Source: CBDCGS01 sp965216915
GTDB lineage: Bacteria > Pseudomonadota > Alphaproteobacteria > UBA828
DNA: 64,000 nucleotides
NCBI GenBank assembly: GCA_965216915.1
Contig: CBDCGS010000009.1
Span: 310,001-374,000, forward strand
Direction: 5' to 3'
The number at the start of each line of letters is the position of its first letter. Positions within the stretch are counted from its first letter, which is position 1. Positions 44,235 through 54,050 of the stretch are shown piece by piece. The position numbers were made by a program, and so were the translations under genes. Below the pieces are notes generated by a model. That model was given only the letters and a program-made list of their open reading frames with translations, searched no databases and was not told where the DNA came from.

Positions 44235-45551
44235 ATGCAGACGCATTTTTCCGAAACCCAGCTCGCCAAGCCGGAGATCGCGCGCGCGAACGACATCCTG
44301 CGGAGCTGCGTGCATTGCGGCTTCTGCCTCTCCACTTGCCCGACCTACACAGTGCTTGGCGACGAGCGCGACAGCCCGCGCGGGCGGATCTATCTGATCA
44401 AGGACATGCTCGAGAACGAGCGCGCGGCCGATGCCGCGGTCACGCGCCACCTCGACCGGTGCCTGTCGTGCCTCTCCTGCATGACGACCTGCCCCTCGGG
44501 CGTCGACTACATGCACCTCATCGACTTCGCGCGGGGCCATGTCGAAGCGACGGGCGCGCGCACGCGCAGCGCCGTCGAGCGCCTCTTGCGCGCGGTCCTC
44601 GGCGTCGTGCTGCCGCGGCCGACACTCTTTCGCGCGGTGATGATGGCGGCGCGCGGCCCGGCAATGATGGCACCGCTTTTCGGACGTCGCCTCGGCGCGA
44701 TCCTGGCCCTTGCGCGCGCGCCGAGCCACGGTCCGTCCTGGACCGAGCGACCTCAGGTCATTCCGGCCAAGGGCACGCGCCGCAAGCGCGTCGCCTTGTT
44801 GCTCGGATGTGTGCAGCGTGCGCTTGCGCCGGAGATCAACGAGGCGACCGTCCGCTTGCTGACGCGCCACGGCTGCGAGGTCGTCGTGCCGCGCGGGCTG
44901 GGCTGCTGCGGGGCCCTGTCGCACCATCTCGGGCGCACGGAAGAGGCTGAGCGCTGGGCGACGGCCAGTGTGGCGGCGCTCGCGGGCCTCATCGATGGCG
45001 AGGGGCTCGACGCGATCGTCGTCAACGCCTCGGGCTGCGGCACGGTGCTCAAGGACTATGGCGTCGTGCTCGCGCATACGCCGGCAGCGGCAGCGGCAGC
45101 CCGCGTGGTGGGCCGCGTGCGCGACGTGAGCGAGCTGATGGAGGAACTCGGGCTCGAGCCAACCGGCACCGCGCCGGCGTGCAGCGTCGCCTATCACGCC
45201 GCGTGCTCGCTGCAGCATGGCCAGAAGATCGACGCGGCGCCGCGCCGCCTGCTCGAGGCGGCGGGGTTCGACGTTCGCGCCGTGCCCGACGGGCATCTCT
45301 GCTGCGGCTCGGCGGGGACCTACAATCTGCTGCAGCCCGCGCTCGCGGGCGAGCTGCGCCGTCGCAAGGTGGAGACCATCGCACGAACCGGCGCGGAGGT
45401 CGTCGCCGCCGGCAATGTGGGGTGCATCGTGCAGATCGCGGGTGGCACCGACCGCGCGGTCATGCACACGGTCGAGCTGTTGGATTGGGCGACCGGCGGG
45501 CCGCTGCCGCCGGCGCTGCGCGGCCGGATCGAGGAGGCCGCGCCGAGCTAG
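44235..45551 (+). CDS. glcF: Glycolate oxidase iron-sulfur subunit GlcF
   Basis: The 438-residue subunit carries two [4Fe-4S] ferredoxin motifs, CVHCGFCLSTCP from about residue 25 and CLSCLSCMTTCP from about residue 76. Two CCG-type cysteine domains follow (GCCGALSHHLG and CCGSAGTYNLLQP). It passes electrons from the flavin subunits to the quinone pool. It follows glcE without a gap. Its stop overlaps that of the convergent pyruvate kinase gene by 4 bases. Confidence 0.94.
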   Translation: MQTHFSETQLAKPEIARANDILRSCVHCGFCLSTCPTYTVLGDERDSPRGRIYLIKDMLENERAADAAVTRHLDRCLSCLSCMTTCPSGVDYMHLIDFARGHVEATGARTRSAVERLLRAVLGVVLPRPTLFRAVMMAARGPAMMAPLFGRRLGAILALARAPSHGPSWTERPQVIPAKGTRRKRVALLLGCVQRALAPEINEATVRLLTRHGCEVVVPRGLGCCGALSHHLGRTEEAERWATASVAALAGLIDGEGLDAIVVNASGCGTVLKDYGVVLAHTPAAAAAARVVGRVRDVSELMEELGLEPTGTAPACSVAYHAACSLQHGQKIDAAPRRLLEAAGFDVRAVPDGHLCCGSAGTYNLLQPALAGELRRRKVETIARTGAEVVAAGNVGCIVQIAGGTDRAVMHTVELLDWATGGPLPPALRGRIEEAAPS

Positions 45552-46969
45552 CGCGCGTCGACCCAGGCGATGCGCAGCACGTTCGTCGCGCCGGGCGTGC
45601 CGAACGGGACGCCCGCTGTGATCACGATGGCATCGCCGACCTCCGCATAGCCGGCGAGGCGCGCCTGCCGGCATGCCTTGTCGACCATGTCGCCAAACGA
45701 CACGGCGTCGTCGGTGTGGATGCAGTGTACGCCCCAGAGCGCGGCCAGCCGCCGCGCGGTGCCGAGCTCGGGCGTGAGCACCAGGATCGGCGCGTTGGGC
45801 CGCTCCCGCGCGGCGCGGATCGCGGTCGAGCCGGAGGTCGTGTAGGTCACGATGCACGCGGTGCGGATGGTCTCGGCGACCTTGCGCGCGGCGGAGGTGA
45901 TCGCATCCGCGGGCGTCGCCTCCGGATCGAGCTCCTGCAGGTTGGAGAAGCGCCGGTAGGCGTCGTCGCCTTCGATGGTCTCGATGATGCGGCTCATCAT
46001 CGCAACCGCCTCGCGCGGATAGGCGCCGACCGCCGATTCGCCCGACAGCATCAGCGCATCGGCCCCGTCATAGACCGCGGTGGCCACGTCCGACGCCTCG
46101 GCGCGCGTCGGCGAGGGCGACTGGATCATCGATTCGAGCATTTGGGTCGCCACCACCACGGGTTTGCCCGCGCGCCTTGCGTGGCGCACGATGCGTTTTT
46201 GCGCGGCCGGCACCTCCTCCGGCGCAAGCTCGACGCCAAGGTCGCCGCGCGCCACCATGAGCGCATCCGACAGCTCGATGATCTCGTCGAGCCGCTCCAG
46301 TGCCTTGGGTTTTTCGAGCTTCGCCATCACCCCGGCGCGCCCCGCCACGAGGCGCCGCGCCGCCGCGACATCCTCCGGCCCTTGCACGAACGAGAGCGCC
46401 ACCCAATCGACCCCGAGGCCGAGGCCGAAGGTGAGATCCTCCTGGTCCTTCGGCGTGATCGCGCTCATCGGCAGCGCGACCCCCGGAAGGTTCACGCCCT
46501 TGTGGTCCGCGAGCAACCCGCCCACGACCACGCGCGTTTCGGCATGGGTCGCATCGCAGGATTCGACCTCGAGGCGAACCCGCCCGTCGTCGATCAAGAC
46601 GTGGGTGCCCGGCTGCAACGCCGCGAAAATCTCGGGATGGGGGATCGGGGCCTGATCGACCGTGCCGGGCGGCCCGTCCAGCTGGAGCCGGTAGGGCGCG
46701 CCCGGGCGCACCTCGACGAGGCCGTCCTCGAACGTGCCGAGGCGCAGCTTCGGCCCCTGCAGGTCCATGAGGATCGCGATCGGCCGGTTCAGCTCGCTCT
46801 CGAGGGCGCGGATGATGTCATAGCGCGCGCGGTGCTCGGCGTGGCTGCCGTGGCTGAAGTTGAAGCGAAAGACGTCTGCTCCCGCCTCGAACAGCGCGCG
46901 GATGGTCTCTGTGTCGGTGCTGGCGGGACCGAGCGTGGCGACGATCTTGGCGCGGCGATCACGGTGCAT
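45548..46969 (-). CDS. pyk: Pyruvate kinase
   Basis: The 473-residue enzyme starts MHRDRRAKIVATLGPAS; an ATG at 46981 would add four residues. Key motifs are FRFNFSHGSH, MDLQGPKLRLG, the catalytic-loop MAKLEKPKALERLDEI and MVARGDLGVELAPEEVPAAQK, then PVVVATQMLESMI and PTRAEASDVATAVYDGADALML. The C-terminal domain follows. It converts PEP and ADP to pyruvate and ATP. It lies about 40-50 bases downstream of glycerate 2-kinase on the same strand, the arrangement seen in glycerate and tartrate use (TtuD/TtuE-like). Confidence 0.95.
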   Translation of the reverse strand: MHRDRRAKIVATLGPASTDTETIRALFEAGADVFRFNFSHGSHAEHRARYDIIRALESELNRPIAILMDLQGPKLRLGTFEDGLVEVRPGAPYRLQLDGPPGTVDQAPIPHPEIFAALQPGTHVLIDDGRVRLEVESCDATHAETRVVVGGLLADHKGVNLPGVALPMSAITPKDQEDLTFGLGLGVDWVALSFVQGPEDVAAARRLVAGRAGVMAKLEKPKALERLDEIIELSDALMVARGDLGVELAPEEVPAAQKRIVRHARRAGKPVVVATQMLESMIQSPSPTRAEASDVATAVYDGADALMLSGESAVGAYPREAVAMMSRIIETIEGDDAYRRFSNLQELDPEATPADAITSAARKVAETIRTACIVTYTTSGSTAIRAARERPNAPILVLTPELGTARRLAALWGVHCIHTDDAVSFGDMVDKACRQARLAGYAEVGDAIVITAGVPFGTPGATNVLRIAWVDAR

Positions 46970-47019
46970 GGCGCGGACCATATCAAGCGAGTGTTACGGG
47001 ACCTAGTGTTGAGACTCGG

Positions 47020-48267
47020 TTAGGCGGGGTCGATCAGCACCGCGCGGAAGTCGTTCACATTGGTTAGGGTCGGGCCGGTCATCACGAGGTCACCCAGCGC
47101 GGCGAAAAAGCCGTAGGCATCGTTTTGCGCCAACCGTTCGTGCGCGTCCTCGCCCAGCGCGGCGGCACGCGTCAACGTATCGGGCGTGATCAGCGCGCCG
47201 GCGTTGTCCTCCGTGCCGTCGATGCCGTCGGTATCGCAGGCGATGGCGTGGATGCGCGGCTCTCCCTCGAGGGCAAGCGCGAGCGCGAGGGCATATTCCG
47301 CATTGGGGCCGCCGCGGCCGTGCCCGGCGACCGTCACCGTCGCCTCGCCGCCCGAGAGCAGCACCGTGCCCGGCTTCGCGCGCTTGGCGCGTTCGGCGTG
47401 ATCGGCTGCGAGCGCGCGCGCCTCGCCTTCCAGCGCATCACCGAGCGTCTCGACCGCGAAGCCCGCGTCGCGTGCGATCGCGGCGGCGGCTTGCAGCGCC
47501 ATCGCCGGCGTCGCGATCATCCGCGTTTCCGCCGGGGCGAGGCGGGGATCGCCCGGCTTGGGTGATTCGACCGCCGCCGCCCGCAGATGCTCGACCACGA
47601 CCGCAGGCTCGTTGATGCCGTATTTTGTCAGCACCGCCCGTGCATCGGCGAAGGTCGTCGGATCCGGCACCGTCGGGCCGGAGGCGATGACAGCAGGGTC
47701 GTCGCCCGGCACATCGGAGATCGTCAGGCTCACCACGGGTGCCGGATGGCAGGCGGCGCCGAGCCGCCCGCCTTTGATCGCCGACAGATGCTTGCGCACG
47801 CAATTGATCTCGCCGATCGTCGCGCCCGAGCGGAGGAGCGCGCCGGTCACCGCCTGCTTGTCCTCGAGCGTCAAGCCCGCGGCCGGCAGGGCGAGCAGGG
47901 CCGAGCCGCCGCCCGAGAGCAGGCACACCACCAGGTCGTCGGCGCCGAGATCCTCGACCGCGGCGAGGATGCGCGCGGCGGCATCGCGCCCCGCCGCGTC
48001 GGGCACGGGGTGGGATGCCTCCACGACCTCGATGGCCTGCGTCGGCACGGCGTGCCCGTAGCGGGTGACGACGAGGCCGGAGAGCGGCCCATCCCAGTGC
48101 GTTTCAAGGGCACGGGCCATCGCCGCGGCGGCCTTCCCGGCGCCGACCACGATCGTGCGCCCCGCAGGCGGCGCGGGGAGAAAGGTCGGAACACATACAT
48201 CGGGTGCTGCGGTCGCAAGCGCCGCATCGAGCATGCGCCGAAGCAGTTGGCGTGGATCGTCCGACAT
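47020..48267 (-). CDS. Glycerate 2-kinase (MOFRL-domain, GckA/TtuD-type)
   Basis: The 415-residue protein starts at 48267 with AGGAGG upstream. Markers are RTIVVGAGKAAAAMARALE, CLLSGGGSALLALPA, LRSGATIGEINCVRKHLSAIKGGRL and VSLTISDVPGDDP in the kinase domain, then the MOFRL C-terminus with GTVLLSGGEATVTV, GRGGPNAEYALALAL, CDTDGIDGTEDNAGALI and GPTLTNVNDFRAVLI. It makes 2-phosphoglycerate from glycerate, feeding enolase and the adjacent pyruvate kinase. Older annotations call this family hydroxypyruvate reductase. It is 47 bases after the EamA transporter gene. Confidence 0.92.
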   Translation of the reverse strand: MSDDPRQLLRRMLDAALATAAPDVCVPTFLPAPPAGRTIVVGAGKAAAAMARALETHWDGPLSGLVVTRYGHAVPTQAIEVVEASHPVPDAAGRDAAARILAAVEDLGADDLVVCLLSGGGSALLALPAAGLTLEDKQAVTGALLRSGATIGEINCVRKHLSAIKGGRLGAACHPAPVVSLTISDVPGDDPAVIASGPTVPDPTTFADARAVLTKYGINEPAVVVEHLRAAAVESPKPGDPRLAPAETRMIATPAMALQAAAAIARDAGFAVETLGDALEGEARALAADHAERAKRAKPGTVLLSGGEATVTVAGHGRGGPNAEYALALALALEGEPRIHAIACDTDGIDGTEDNAGALITPDTLTRAAALGEDAHERLAQNDAYGFFAALGDLVMTGPTLTNVNDFRAVLIDPA

Positions 48268-48314
48268 GCGCGCCTCCTGTCGCGTCCCGTTCTTGCCAGA
48301 GCTTGGGCGCCGCG

Positions 48315-49199
48315 TCATCCCCGCACGCCGAAACGCTGGGCGATGGCGATGCCGACGAGGATGACCGCGCAACCCACGATTTGCAGCGGCGTCAGGGATT
48401 CGCCGAGCGCCAGCCACGCCACGGCCGCGGCGACGACGGGCGTCGCGAGCAGCGCGACCGAGCCGAGCGACGCCGGGATGTGGCGAAAGGCGAGGGTGAT
48501 GAGGCTCTGACCGCCGGCGTGCGAAACCAAGCCGATCGCGAGGACCATGGCCCAGCCGAAGAGCGACTGCGGGACCAGCACCTCGCCGGAGATCAGCGCG
48601 GCGACGGTCACGGCGACGCAGCCGAAGCCGCCGGAAACGGCCATGATCGTGCCGGTCGGCAAGCGGCCGCGCAGCTGCTTCACCGTGAGAAGGTAGGCGC
48701 CATAGAAGACGGCCGTGACGACGCCGAGCCCGTCGCCGAGCAGATCGCCGGAACCCGCCAGTGCGTTCGTGCCCATGAGGAGCGTGATCCCGGCGATCGC
48801 GGTGACGAGCCCCGCCACGAAGCCGCCGGTGACGCGCTCGCGAAACAAGAACCATCCGCCAAACGTGACGACGATCGGCGCGAGATGCGCCATGAACGTT
48901 GCGTTCGCGACGCCGGTCAGCCTAATCGCCGCGTGCCAGGCGATGAGGTCGCCGGCGAAGAGGAGGCCGGCGAGGCCGAGCAACGCCCAATCGCGACGCC
49001 GTATGGTGAGGGGGGCGCGGTCGTGCCGGGTTTCGAGCGCCATCCAGAGGCCGAGGACGGGCAGCGCGAGGAGCAGGCGGTACATGCCGAGCGCGGTTGG
49101 GCCGACATCGCTCAGCTGGATGAAAACGCCGCTGCACCCGATGCCGAGGACACCCGCGGCAAGGGCGGGCCATCCGATGCGGGCGTTCGCGTGGATCAT
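48315..49199 (-). CDS. EamA-family (DMT superfamily) transporter
   Basis: The 294-residue membrane protein has two EamA repeats of five helices each (GWPALAAGVLGIGCSGVFIQ to ITLLMGTNALAG; LLGDGLGVVTAVFYGAYLLT to IVGCAVILVGIAIA). Such proteins export or import small metabolites, nucleotide sugars or amino acids. Its place directly upstream of glycerate 2-kinase on the same strand suggests a related metabolite, though this is only contextual. The gene is divergent from the DUF1244 gene. ATG 49199 is chosen over upstream frames antisense to that gene. Confidence 0.88.
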   Translation of the reverse strand: MIHANARIGWPALAAGVLGIGCSGVFIQLSDVGPTALGMYRLLLALPVLGLWMALETRHDRAPLTIRRRDWALLGLAGLLFAGDLIAWHAAIRLTGVANATFMAHLAPIVVTFGGWFLFRERVTGGFVAGLVTAIAGITLLMGTNALAGSGDLLGDGLGVVTAVFYGAYLLTVKQLRGRLPTGTIMAVSGGFGCVAVTVAALISGEVLVPQSLFGWAMVLAIGLVSHAGGQSLITLAFRHIPASLGSVALLATPVVAAAVAWLALGESLTPLQIVGCAVILVGIAIAQRFGVRG

Positions 49200-49303
49200 C
49201 GTCTCGCCGCGTGCCCGGAGGGGTTGTCGGACGGCGCTTGTGTTGGCATCAATGGTGCCAATATCAAAGCGATCCCCGCGCTGCGGGCGAAGGAGCGACC
49301 GAG

Positions 49304-49618
49304 ATGAGTGAACCGACCCAAACCGAGCTCGAGGCAGCCGCATTCCGCACCCTGGTCGCGCATCTGCGCGAGCGCACCGACGTGCAGAACATCGACCTGA
49401 TGAACCTTGCGGGCTTTTGCCGCAACTGCCTCTCCAAATGGTATCGCGCCGCGGCGGAGGAGCGTGGGGTGCCGCTTGATTACGAAGACGCGCGCGAGAT
49501 CGTTTACGGCATGCCGTACGCGGAATGGAAGGACAAGCATCAGGTCGAGGCCACACCCGAGCAGAAGAAGCGCTACGCCGAGGTTCAGGCGGAGCTCGCG
49601 GCCAAGGAAGGCTCGTAG
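49304..49618 (+). CDS. DUF1244 domain protein
   Basis: The 104-residue protein has FRTLVAHLRERTDVQNIDLM, LAGFCRNCLSKWYRAAAEERG and DYEDAREIVYGMPYAEWKDKHQ. This is the DUF1244 pattern, whose CRNCLSKWY cysteines could bind metal. AAGGAG lies before the ATG at good spacing. The domain is small, conserved in alphaproteobacteria and gammaproteobacteria and of unknown function. It is divergent from the EamA gene and convergent with the SDR gene. Confidence 0.9.
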   Translation: MSEPTQTELEAAAFRTLVAHLRERTDVQNIDLMNLAGFCRNCLSKWYRAAAEERGVPLDYEDAREIVYGMPYAEWKDKHQVEATPEQKKRYAEVQAELAAKEGS

Positions 49619-49642
49619 CGGGCCGTTCGGCGCCGCGGCTGC

Positions 49643-50362
49643 CTAGAAGCTTTCAACCCAGGGCCTGAGGTCGACGTCGAGCGCCCAGGCGCTCCGGTGC
49701 TGGGTGTGCAGCTGCCAATAGACGTCGGCGATCGCGTCGGGGTCGAGCAGCGCGTCCGGCGCGCGCTCGGCGGCAAGCTCGGCGTAGCGGGGCGAGGCGA
49801 TTTGGCCGTCGATGACCACATGGGCGACGTGAATGCCCTTGGGGCCGAGCTCGCGGGCCATGCTTTGGGCAAGCGCTAGAAGGCCGAACTTCCCGACCGA
49901 GAGATTGAAGAACATCGCGCTGCCGCGCTTGCTCGCGGTCGCGCCCGAGAAGAGGATCGTGCCCGCGCCGCGCTCGACCATGCGCCGCGCCGCGCCCCGG
50001 CCGACCAGGAACCCGCCATAGCAGTTGGCCTGCCAGCAGTACTGGAAATCGTCCGCGGTCGCCTCGAGGATCGAGGTGCGCATGAAGGCGCCGGCGTTGT
50101 AGATCACGGCATCCGGCGTGCCCCAGGTCTCACAGACGATGTCGAGAAACTGCTCGACCGCCGCCTCGTCGGTGGTGTCGACCGTATGGCCCTCGACCGC
50201 CGCGCCGGTGCTTTCCGCAATCTCGCTCGCGATGGCCTGCGTGCGATCGAGGTGCCGCGCCGCAAGCGCGACGTTCATGCCCTCGCGTGCGAAGCGTCGG
50301 CCGAGGGCCGCGCCGAGGCCGGGTCCCACCCCGACCACGATGGCCGTTCCCCTGTCAGGCAT
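49643..50362 (-). CDS. Short-chain dehydrogenase/reductase lacking the catalytic Tyr
   Basis: The 239-residue SDR has a modified nucleotide site VVGVGPGLGAALGRRFA in place of TGxxxGxG, and YNAGAF for the NAG motif. At the active site the Ser is in LFSGATASKRG, but the expected YxxxK reads LSVGK, with Leu at the Tyr position. It ends QSMARELGPKGIHVAHVVIDG. A known SDR subgroup shares this SGATAS...KFG form. Without the Tyr, ordinary hydride-transfer chemistry is doubtful. It is 65 bases downstream of the IorAB gene on the same strand. Confidence 0.85.
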   Translation of the reverse strand: MPDRGTAIVVGVGPGLGAALGRRFAREGMNVALAARHLDRTQAIASEIAESTGAAVEGHTVDTTDEAAVEQFLDIVCETWGTPDAVIYNAGAFMRTSILEATADDFQYCWQANCYGGFLVGRGAARRMVERGAGTILFSGATASKRGSAMFFNLSVGKFGLLALAQSMARELGPKGIHVAHVVIDGQIASPRYAELAAERAPDALLDPDAIADVYWQLHTQHRSAWALDVDLRPWVESF

Positions 50363-50427
50363 GTCCGCGTCTCCCGCTCGTTCTCCATTGCGGGAACGCT
50401 AGCACGGCATGGCGGTGGCGGCCGATG

Positions 50428-53400
50428 CTATTCGGCGGCGCTCGCGTGCTGGACCGGCGCGCGGTAGGCGGCGAGCAGCGACTCTTCTTGTGCGCGCACA
50501 CGCACCATGCTCGCCTCCTTCACATGGCCAAAGCCGCGGATCTCGAACGGCAGGCTCGCGATCTCGACCGCGAGCGCATGATTGTCAGGCCCGAGGCTCG
50601 AAAGAAGGGTGCCGACGGTCGCTTCGTACGCGGGGATCAGCGCACGCTCACGCTTGCGCTCGGCAGTGTGGCCGAAGACGTCGAATGGCGTGCCGCGCAG
50701 GCCCTTGAGCGAGGCCAGCAGGCGGAATGCGGTCATGATCCAGGGGCCGTAGAGGCGCTTTTGCAGGTGGCCGGTTTCGGGGTCGCGGTTCGCGAAGAGC
50801 GGCGGGGCCAGGCTCACATGGGTGCGATAGTCGCCTTCGAACTGGCTCGTGATCTGGCGCTTGAACCGGCCGTCGGTGTAGAGCCTGGCAACCTCGTACT
50901 CGTCCTTGATCGCGAGCAGCTCGTAGTAGGCGCGCGCGACCGCCTCGGTCAGGCTCTCCTTGCCGGGGGCCCTCATGCGCTCGCTTTCACGCACGCGCTC
51001 CAGGAGCGCACGGTAGCGGTGGGCGTAGGCCACGTTCGCGTAGGCCGTGAGGTCGGCGGCGCGGCGCTCGATCAGCGCACCGAGCCCCTCGGCCGGAACG
51101 GGCGTCTGGCTGCGCAGGCTTTCGGCGGCTTGGCGCACGGCGTCGGGATCGTGCGCGGCGGCGCGCCCCCAGCGGAAGGCACGGCGGTTGGCATCGGTCG
51201 CGACGCCGTTGAGCTCGATCGCCTTTTCGAGCGCCTCGCCGCTCACCGGCACGAGGCCTTGCTGGTAGGCGTAGCCGAGCAGGAACAGGTTGGTCGCGAT
51301 GGCATCGCCGATGAGCGCCGTGGCGAGCCGGGTCGCGTCGACGAAGCTCGCCGCGCGCTCGCCGGTCGCGTTCGCGATCACGCGCTTGAGCTGCGCGGTC
51401 GGGAAGTCGAGGTCGGGATTGCGGGTGAAGTCGCCCGTGGGTGATTCGTTGGTGTTGATGACGGCGTGCGAGACACCCTTGCTGAGGCGTGCCACGGCCT
51501 CGCCGCTTGCCGCGACGACGAGGTCGACACCGAGCATCAGGTTCGCGCCGCCGACGGCGATACGCACCGCGTGCAAATCTTCGGGCTTCTCCGCGATCCG
51601 AATGTGACTCGTCACCGCGCCATATTTTTGCGCGAGGCCGGCCTTGTCGAGCACGGTCGCGCCCTTGCCCTCCAGCCGTGCCGCCATCCCGAGCAGCGAG
51701 CCGAGGGTGACGATGCCCATGCCGCCGACGCCTGTCATCAGGATGCCGTAGGGTTTCTCGCAGGACGGCAGCGCGGGCTCGGGCAGGCTTGCGGTCAGTT
51801 CGTCGGCGACGCCCGACGGCTTGCGCTTGCGCAGCCTGCCGCCCTTGACGAGCACGAAGCTCGGGCAGAAGCCCTTGATGCAGCTGAAATCCTTGTTGCA
51901 GGAGGATTGGTCGATCGCACGCTTGCGCCCGAGCTCGGTCTCGAGCGGAACCACCGAGAGGCAGTTCGATTGCACGCCGCAATCGCCGCAGCCCTCGCAA
52001 ACATCGGGGTTGATGACGACGCGCCAGTCCGGATCGTCGAGCAGATTGCGCTTGCGCCGTCGGCGCTTCTCGGTGGCGCACATCTGGTCGTAGACGATGG
52101 CGGAGACGCCTTCCCAATCGCGCAGCTCGCGCTGGATCCGCTCCAGCTCGTCGCGGTGGTGGATCGTGACGCCGTCGGCGAACTGCTTCTCCAGAGGATA
52201 TTTGTGCGGCTCGTCGGTGACGACCGCGATGCGGCCGACGCCCTCGGCCTGTAGCTGGCGCGTGACGCGGGCGACGCTGAGCGGCCCGTCCATCGGCTGG
52301 CCGCCGGTCATCGCGACGGCGTCGTTGTAGAGCAGCTTGTAGGTGACGTTGACGCCGGAGGCGACGGCCGCGCGGATCGCGAGGAGGCCCGAGTGGAAGT
52401 AGGTGCCGTCGCCGAGATTCTGGAAGATGTGCTTGGTCTCGGTGAAGGGGGCCTGGCCGATCCAATTCGCGCCTTCGCCGCCCATGTGCGTGAAGGTCGC
52501 GGTCTCGCGGTCCATCCACTGGGCCATGTAGTGGCAGCCGATGCCGGCCAGCGCGCGGCTCCCCTCCGGCACCTTGGTCGAGGTGTTGTGCGGGCAGCCC
52601 GAGCAGAAATAGGGAATGCGCTCGATCTTGGCGCCCTCGGCCGCGGTGATTTCGGCCTCCTTGGCGCGGAGGAAGCCGATGCGCGCCTCGATGCGCTCGT
52701 TGGTGCCGAATTGGCCCAAGCGTGCGGCGATGACGCGGGCGACGCTCGACGGATTGAGCTCGCCAGAGGCGCGCAGCAGGGGGCGGCCGGCCTCGTCGCA
52801 CTTGCCGATCACCCGCGGCCGCTCGTCGGCCGGCAGGTTGTAGAGCAGCTCCTTGAGCTGAGTCTCGATGAAGCCGCGCTTTTCCTCGACCACGAGCAGC
52901 TCGTCGAGGCCGCGGGCGAAGGCGGTCATGCCCTCGGGCTCGAGCGGCCAGGTCATGGCGACCTTGTAGAGCGACAGCCCGAGCGCGGCGGCGCCCTCCT
53001 CATCGATGCCGAGGTCGTCGAGCGCCTGGCGCACGTCGAGGTAGGACTTGCCGGTGGTCACGATGCCGAGGCGCTGTCCGGGCCCGCCCAAGACCACACG
53101 GTCGAGGCGGTTGGCGCGCGCGAAGGCGCGGGCGGCATCGATCTTCGATTCGAGGAGACGCTCCTCCTGCGCGAGCGGCGGGTCGGGCCAGCGAATGTTG
53201 AGGCCGCCCGCAGGCATCTCGAAGTCGCGCGGCGTGACGATCTCGATGCGGCTCGGGTCGACCGAGACGATGGCCGAGCTCTCCACCGTTTCGGCAACGC
53301 AGATGAAGCCCGCCCACAGTCCCGAATAGCGCGAGAGCGCGAAGCCCAGGAGCCCGAGATCGAGGAACTCCTGCACGCCCGCCGGGTTGAGCACCGGAAA

Positions 53401-53901
53401 TGAGGCGGCGAGAAAGTCGAACTCGCTCTGATGCGGCAGCGTCGAGGAGGCGCAGACGTGGTCGTCGCCGGCGATGGCGAGAACCCCGCCGAGCGGCGCG
53501 GTGCCGGCATTGTTGGCATGCTTGAACACGTCGATCGAGCGGTCGACGCCCGGGCCCTTGCCGTACCACATGGCGAACACGCCGTCATGCTTGGCGCCGG
53601 GGAAGAGGCCGACTTGCTGGGTGCCCCAGATCGCCGTCGCCGCCAAATCCTCATTCACGCCCGGCTGGAAGAGCACGTTCTGCGTCTCGAGGAAGCGCTT
53701 GGCCTGCCAGAGCGCCTTGTCGAAACCGCCCAGCGGCGAGCCGCGATAGCCCGAGATGTAGCAGGCCGTGTCGTGCCCGGCGGCCTTGTCTCTGAGGTGC
53801 TGCATCATGGGCAGGCGCACGAGCGCCTGGGTGCCCGAGAGATAAACCTGGCCCGTGTGGGCCGTGTATTTGTCGTCCAGCGAGACGGCGGCAAGCGACA
53901 T
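50428..53901 (-). CDS. Indolepyruvate ferredoxin oxidoreductase, fused alpha-beta (IorAB)
   Basis: The 1157-residue protein starts at 53901 (MSLAAVSLDDKYTAH). The order is a pyrimidine-binding domain (ISGYRGSPLGGFDKALW), a TPP domain (FCSGCPHNTSTKVPEGSRAL, GGEGANWIG), a ferredoxin motif (CEGCGDCGVQSNC, then CNKDFSCIKGFC), and a gamma-type domain (GVGGMGIVTLGSLLGMAARL). Such fused enzymes decarboxylate arylpyruvates to acyl-CoA with ferredoxin reduction during aromatic amino-acid breakdown. The divergent Lrp/AsnC regulator fits control by amino acids. Confidence 0.92.
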   Translation of the reverse strand: MSLAAVSLDDKYTAHTGQVYLSGTQALVRLPMMQHLRDKAAGHDTACYISGYRGSPLGGFDKALWQAKRFLETQNVLFQPGVNEDLAATAIWGTQQVGLFPGAKHDGVFAMWYGKGPGVDRSIDVFKHANNAGTAPLGGVLAIAGDDHVCASSTLPHQSEFDFLAASFPVLNPAGVQEFLDLGLLGFALSRYSGLWAGFICVAETVESSAIVSVDPSRIEIVTPRDFEMPAGGLNIRWPDPPLAQEERLLESKIDAARAFARANRLDRVVLGGPGQRLGIVTTGKSYLDVRQALDDLGIDEEGAAALGLSLYKVAMTWPLEPEGMTAFARGLDELLVVEEKRGFIETQLKELLYNLPADERPRVIGKCDEAGRPLLRASGELNPSSVARVIAARLGQFGTNERIEARIGFLRAKEAEITAAEGAKIERIPYFCSGCPHNTSTKVPEGSRALAGIGCHYMAQWMDRETATFTHMGGEGANWIGQAPFTETKHIFQNLGDGTYFHSGLLAIRAAVASGVNVTYKLLYNDAVAMTGGQPMDGPLSVARVTRQLQAEGVGRIAVVTDEPHKYPLEKQFADGVTIHHRDELERIQRELRDWEGVSAIVYDQMCATEKRRRRKRNLLDDPDWRVVINPDVCEGCGDCGVQSNCLSVVPLETELGRKRAIDQSSCNKDFSCIKGFCPSFVLVKGGRLRKRKPSGVADELTASLPEPALPSCEKPYGILMTGVGGMGIVTLGSLLGMAARLEGKGATVLDKAGLAQKYGAVTSHIRIAEKPEDLHAVRIAVGGANLMLGVDLVVAASGEAVARLSKGVSHAVINTNESPTGDFTRNPDLDFPTAQLKRVIANATGERAASFVDATRLATALIGDAIATNLFLLGYAYQQGLVPVSGEALEKAIELNGVATDANRRAFRWGRAAAHDPDAVRQAAESLRSQTPVPAEGLGALIERRAADLTAYANVAYAHRYRALLERVRESERMRAPGKESLTEAVARAYYELLAIKDEYEVARLYTDGRFKRQITSQFEGDYRTHVSLAPPLFANRDPETGHLQKRLYGPWIMTAFRLLASLKGLRGTPFDVFGHTAERKRERALIPAYEATVGTLLSSLGPDNHALAVEIASLPFEIRGFGHVKEASMVRVRAQEESLLAAYRAPVQHASAAE

Positions 53902-54050
53902 CGGCGGGTGTCCCCCTATGACGGGACGGGCGCCCACGGATCGGCGGCATGACCGGTGAAGCGCGGCCCCCTCAGACCTTTCGGATCACCATAATACTCA
54001 AAAACAAGAGAGTTAATCCTTGCGAATCCACGAGTTGTGATTCAAGGTGA

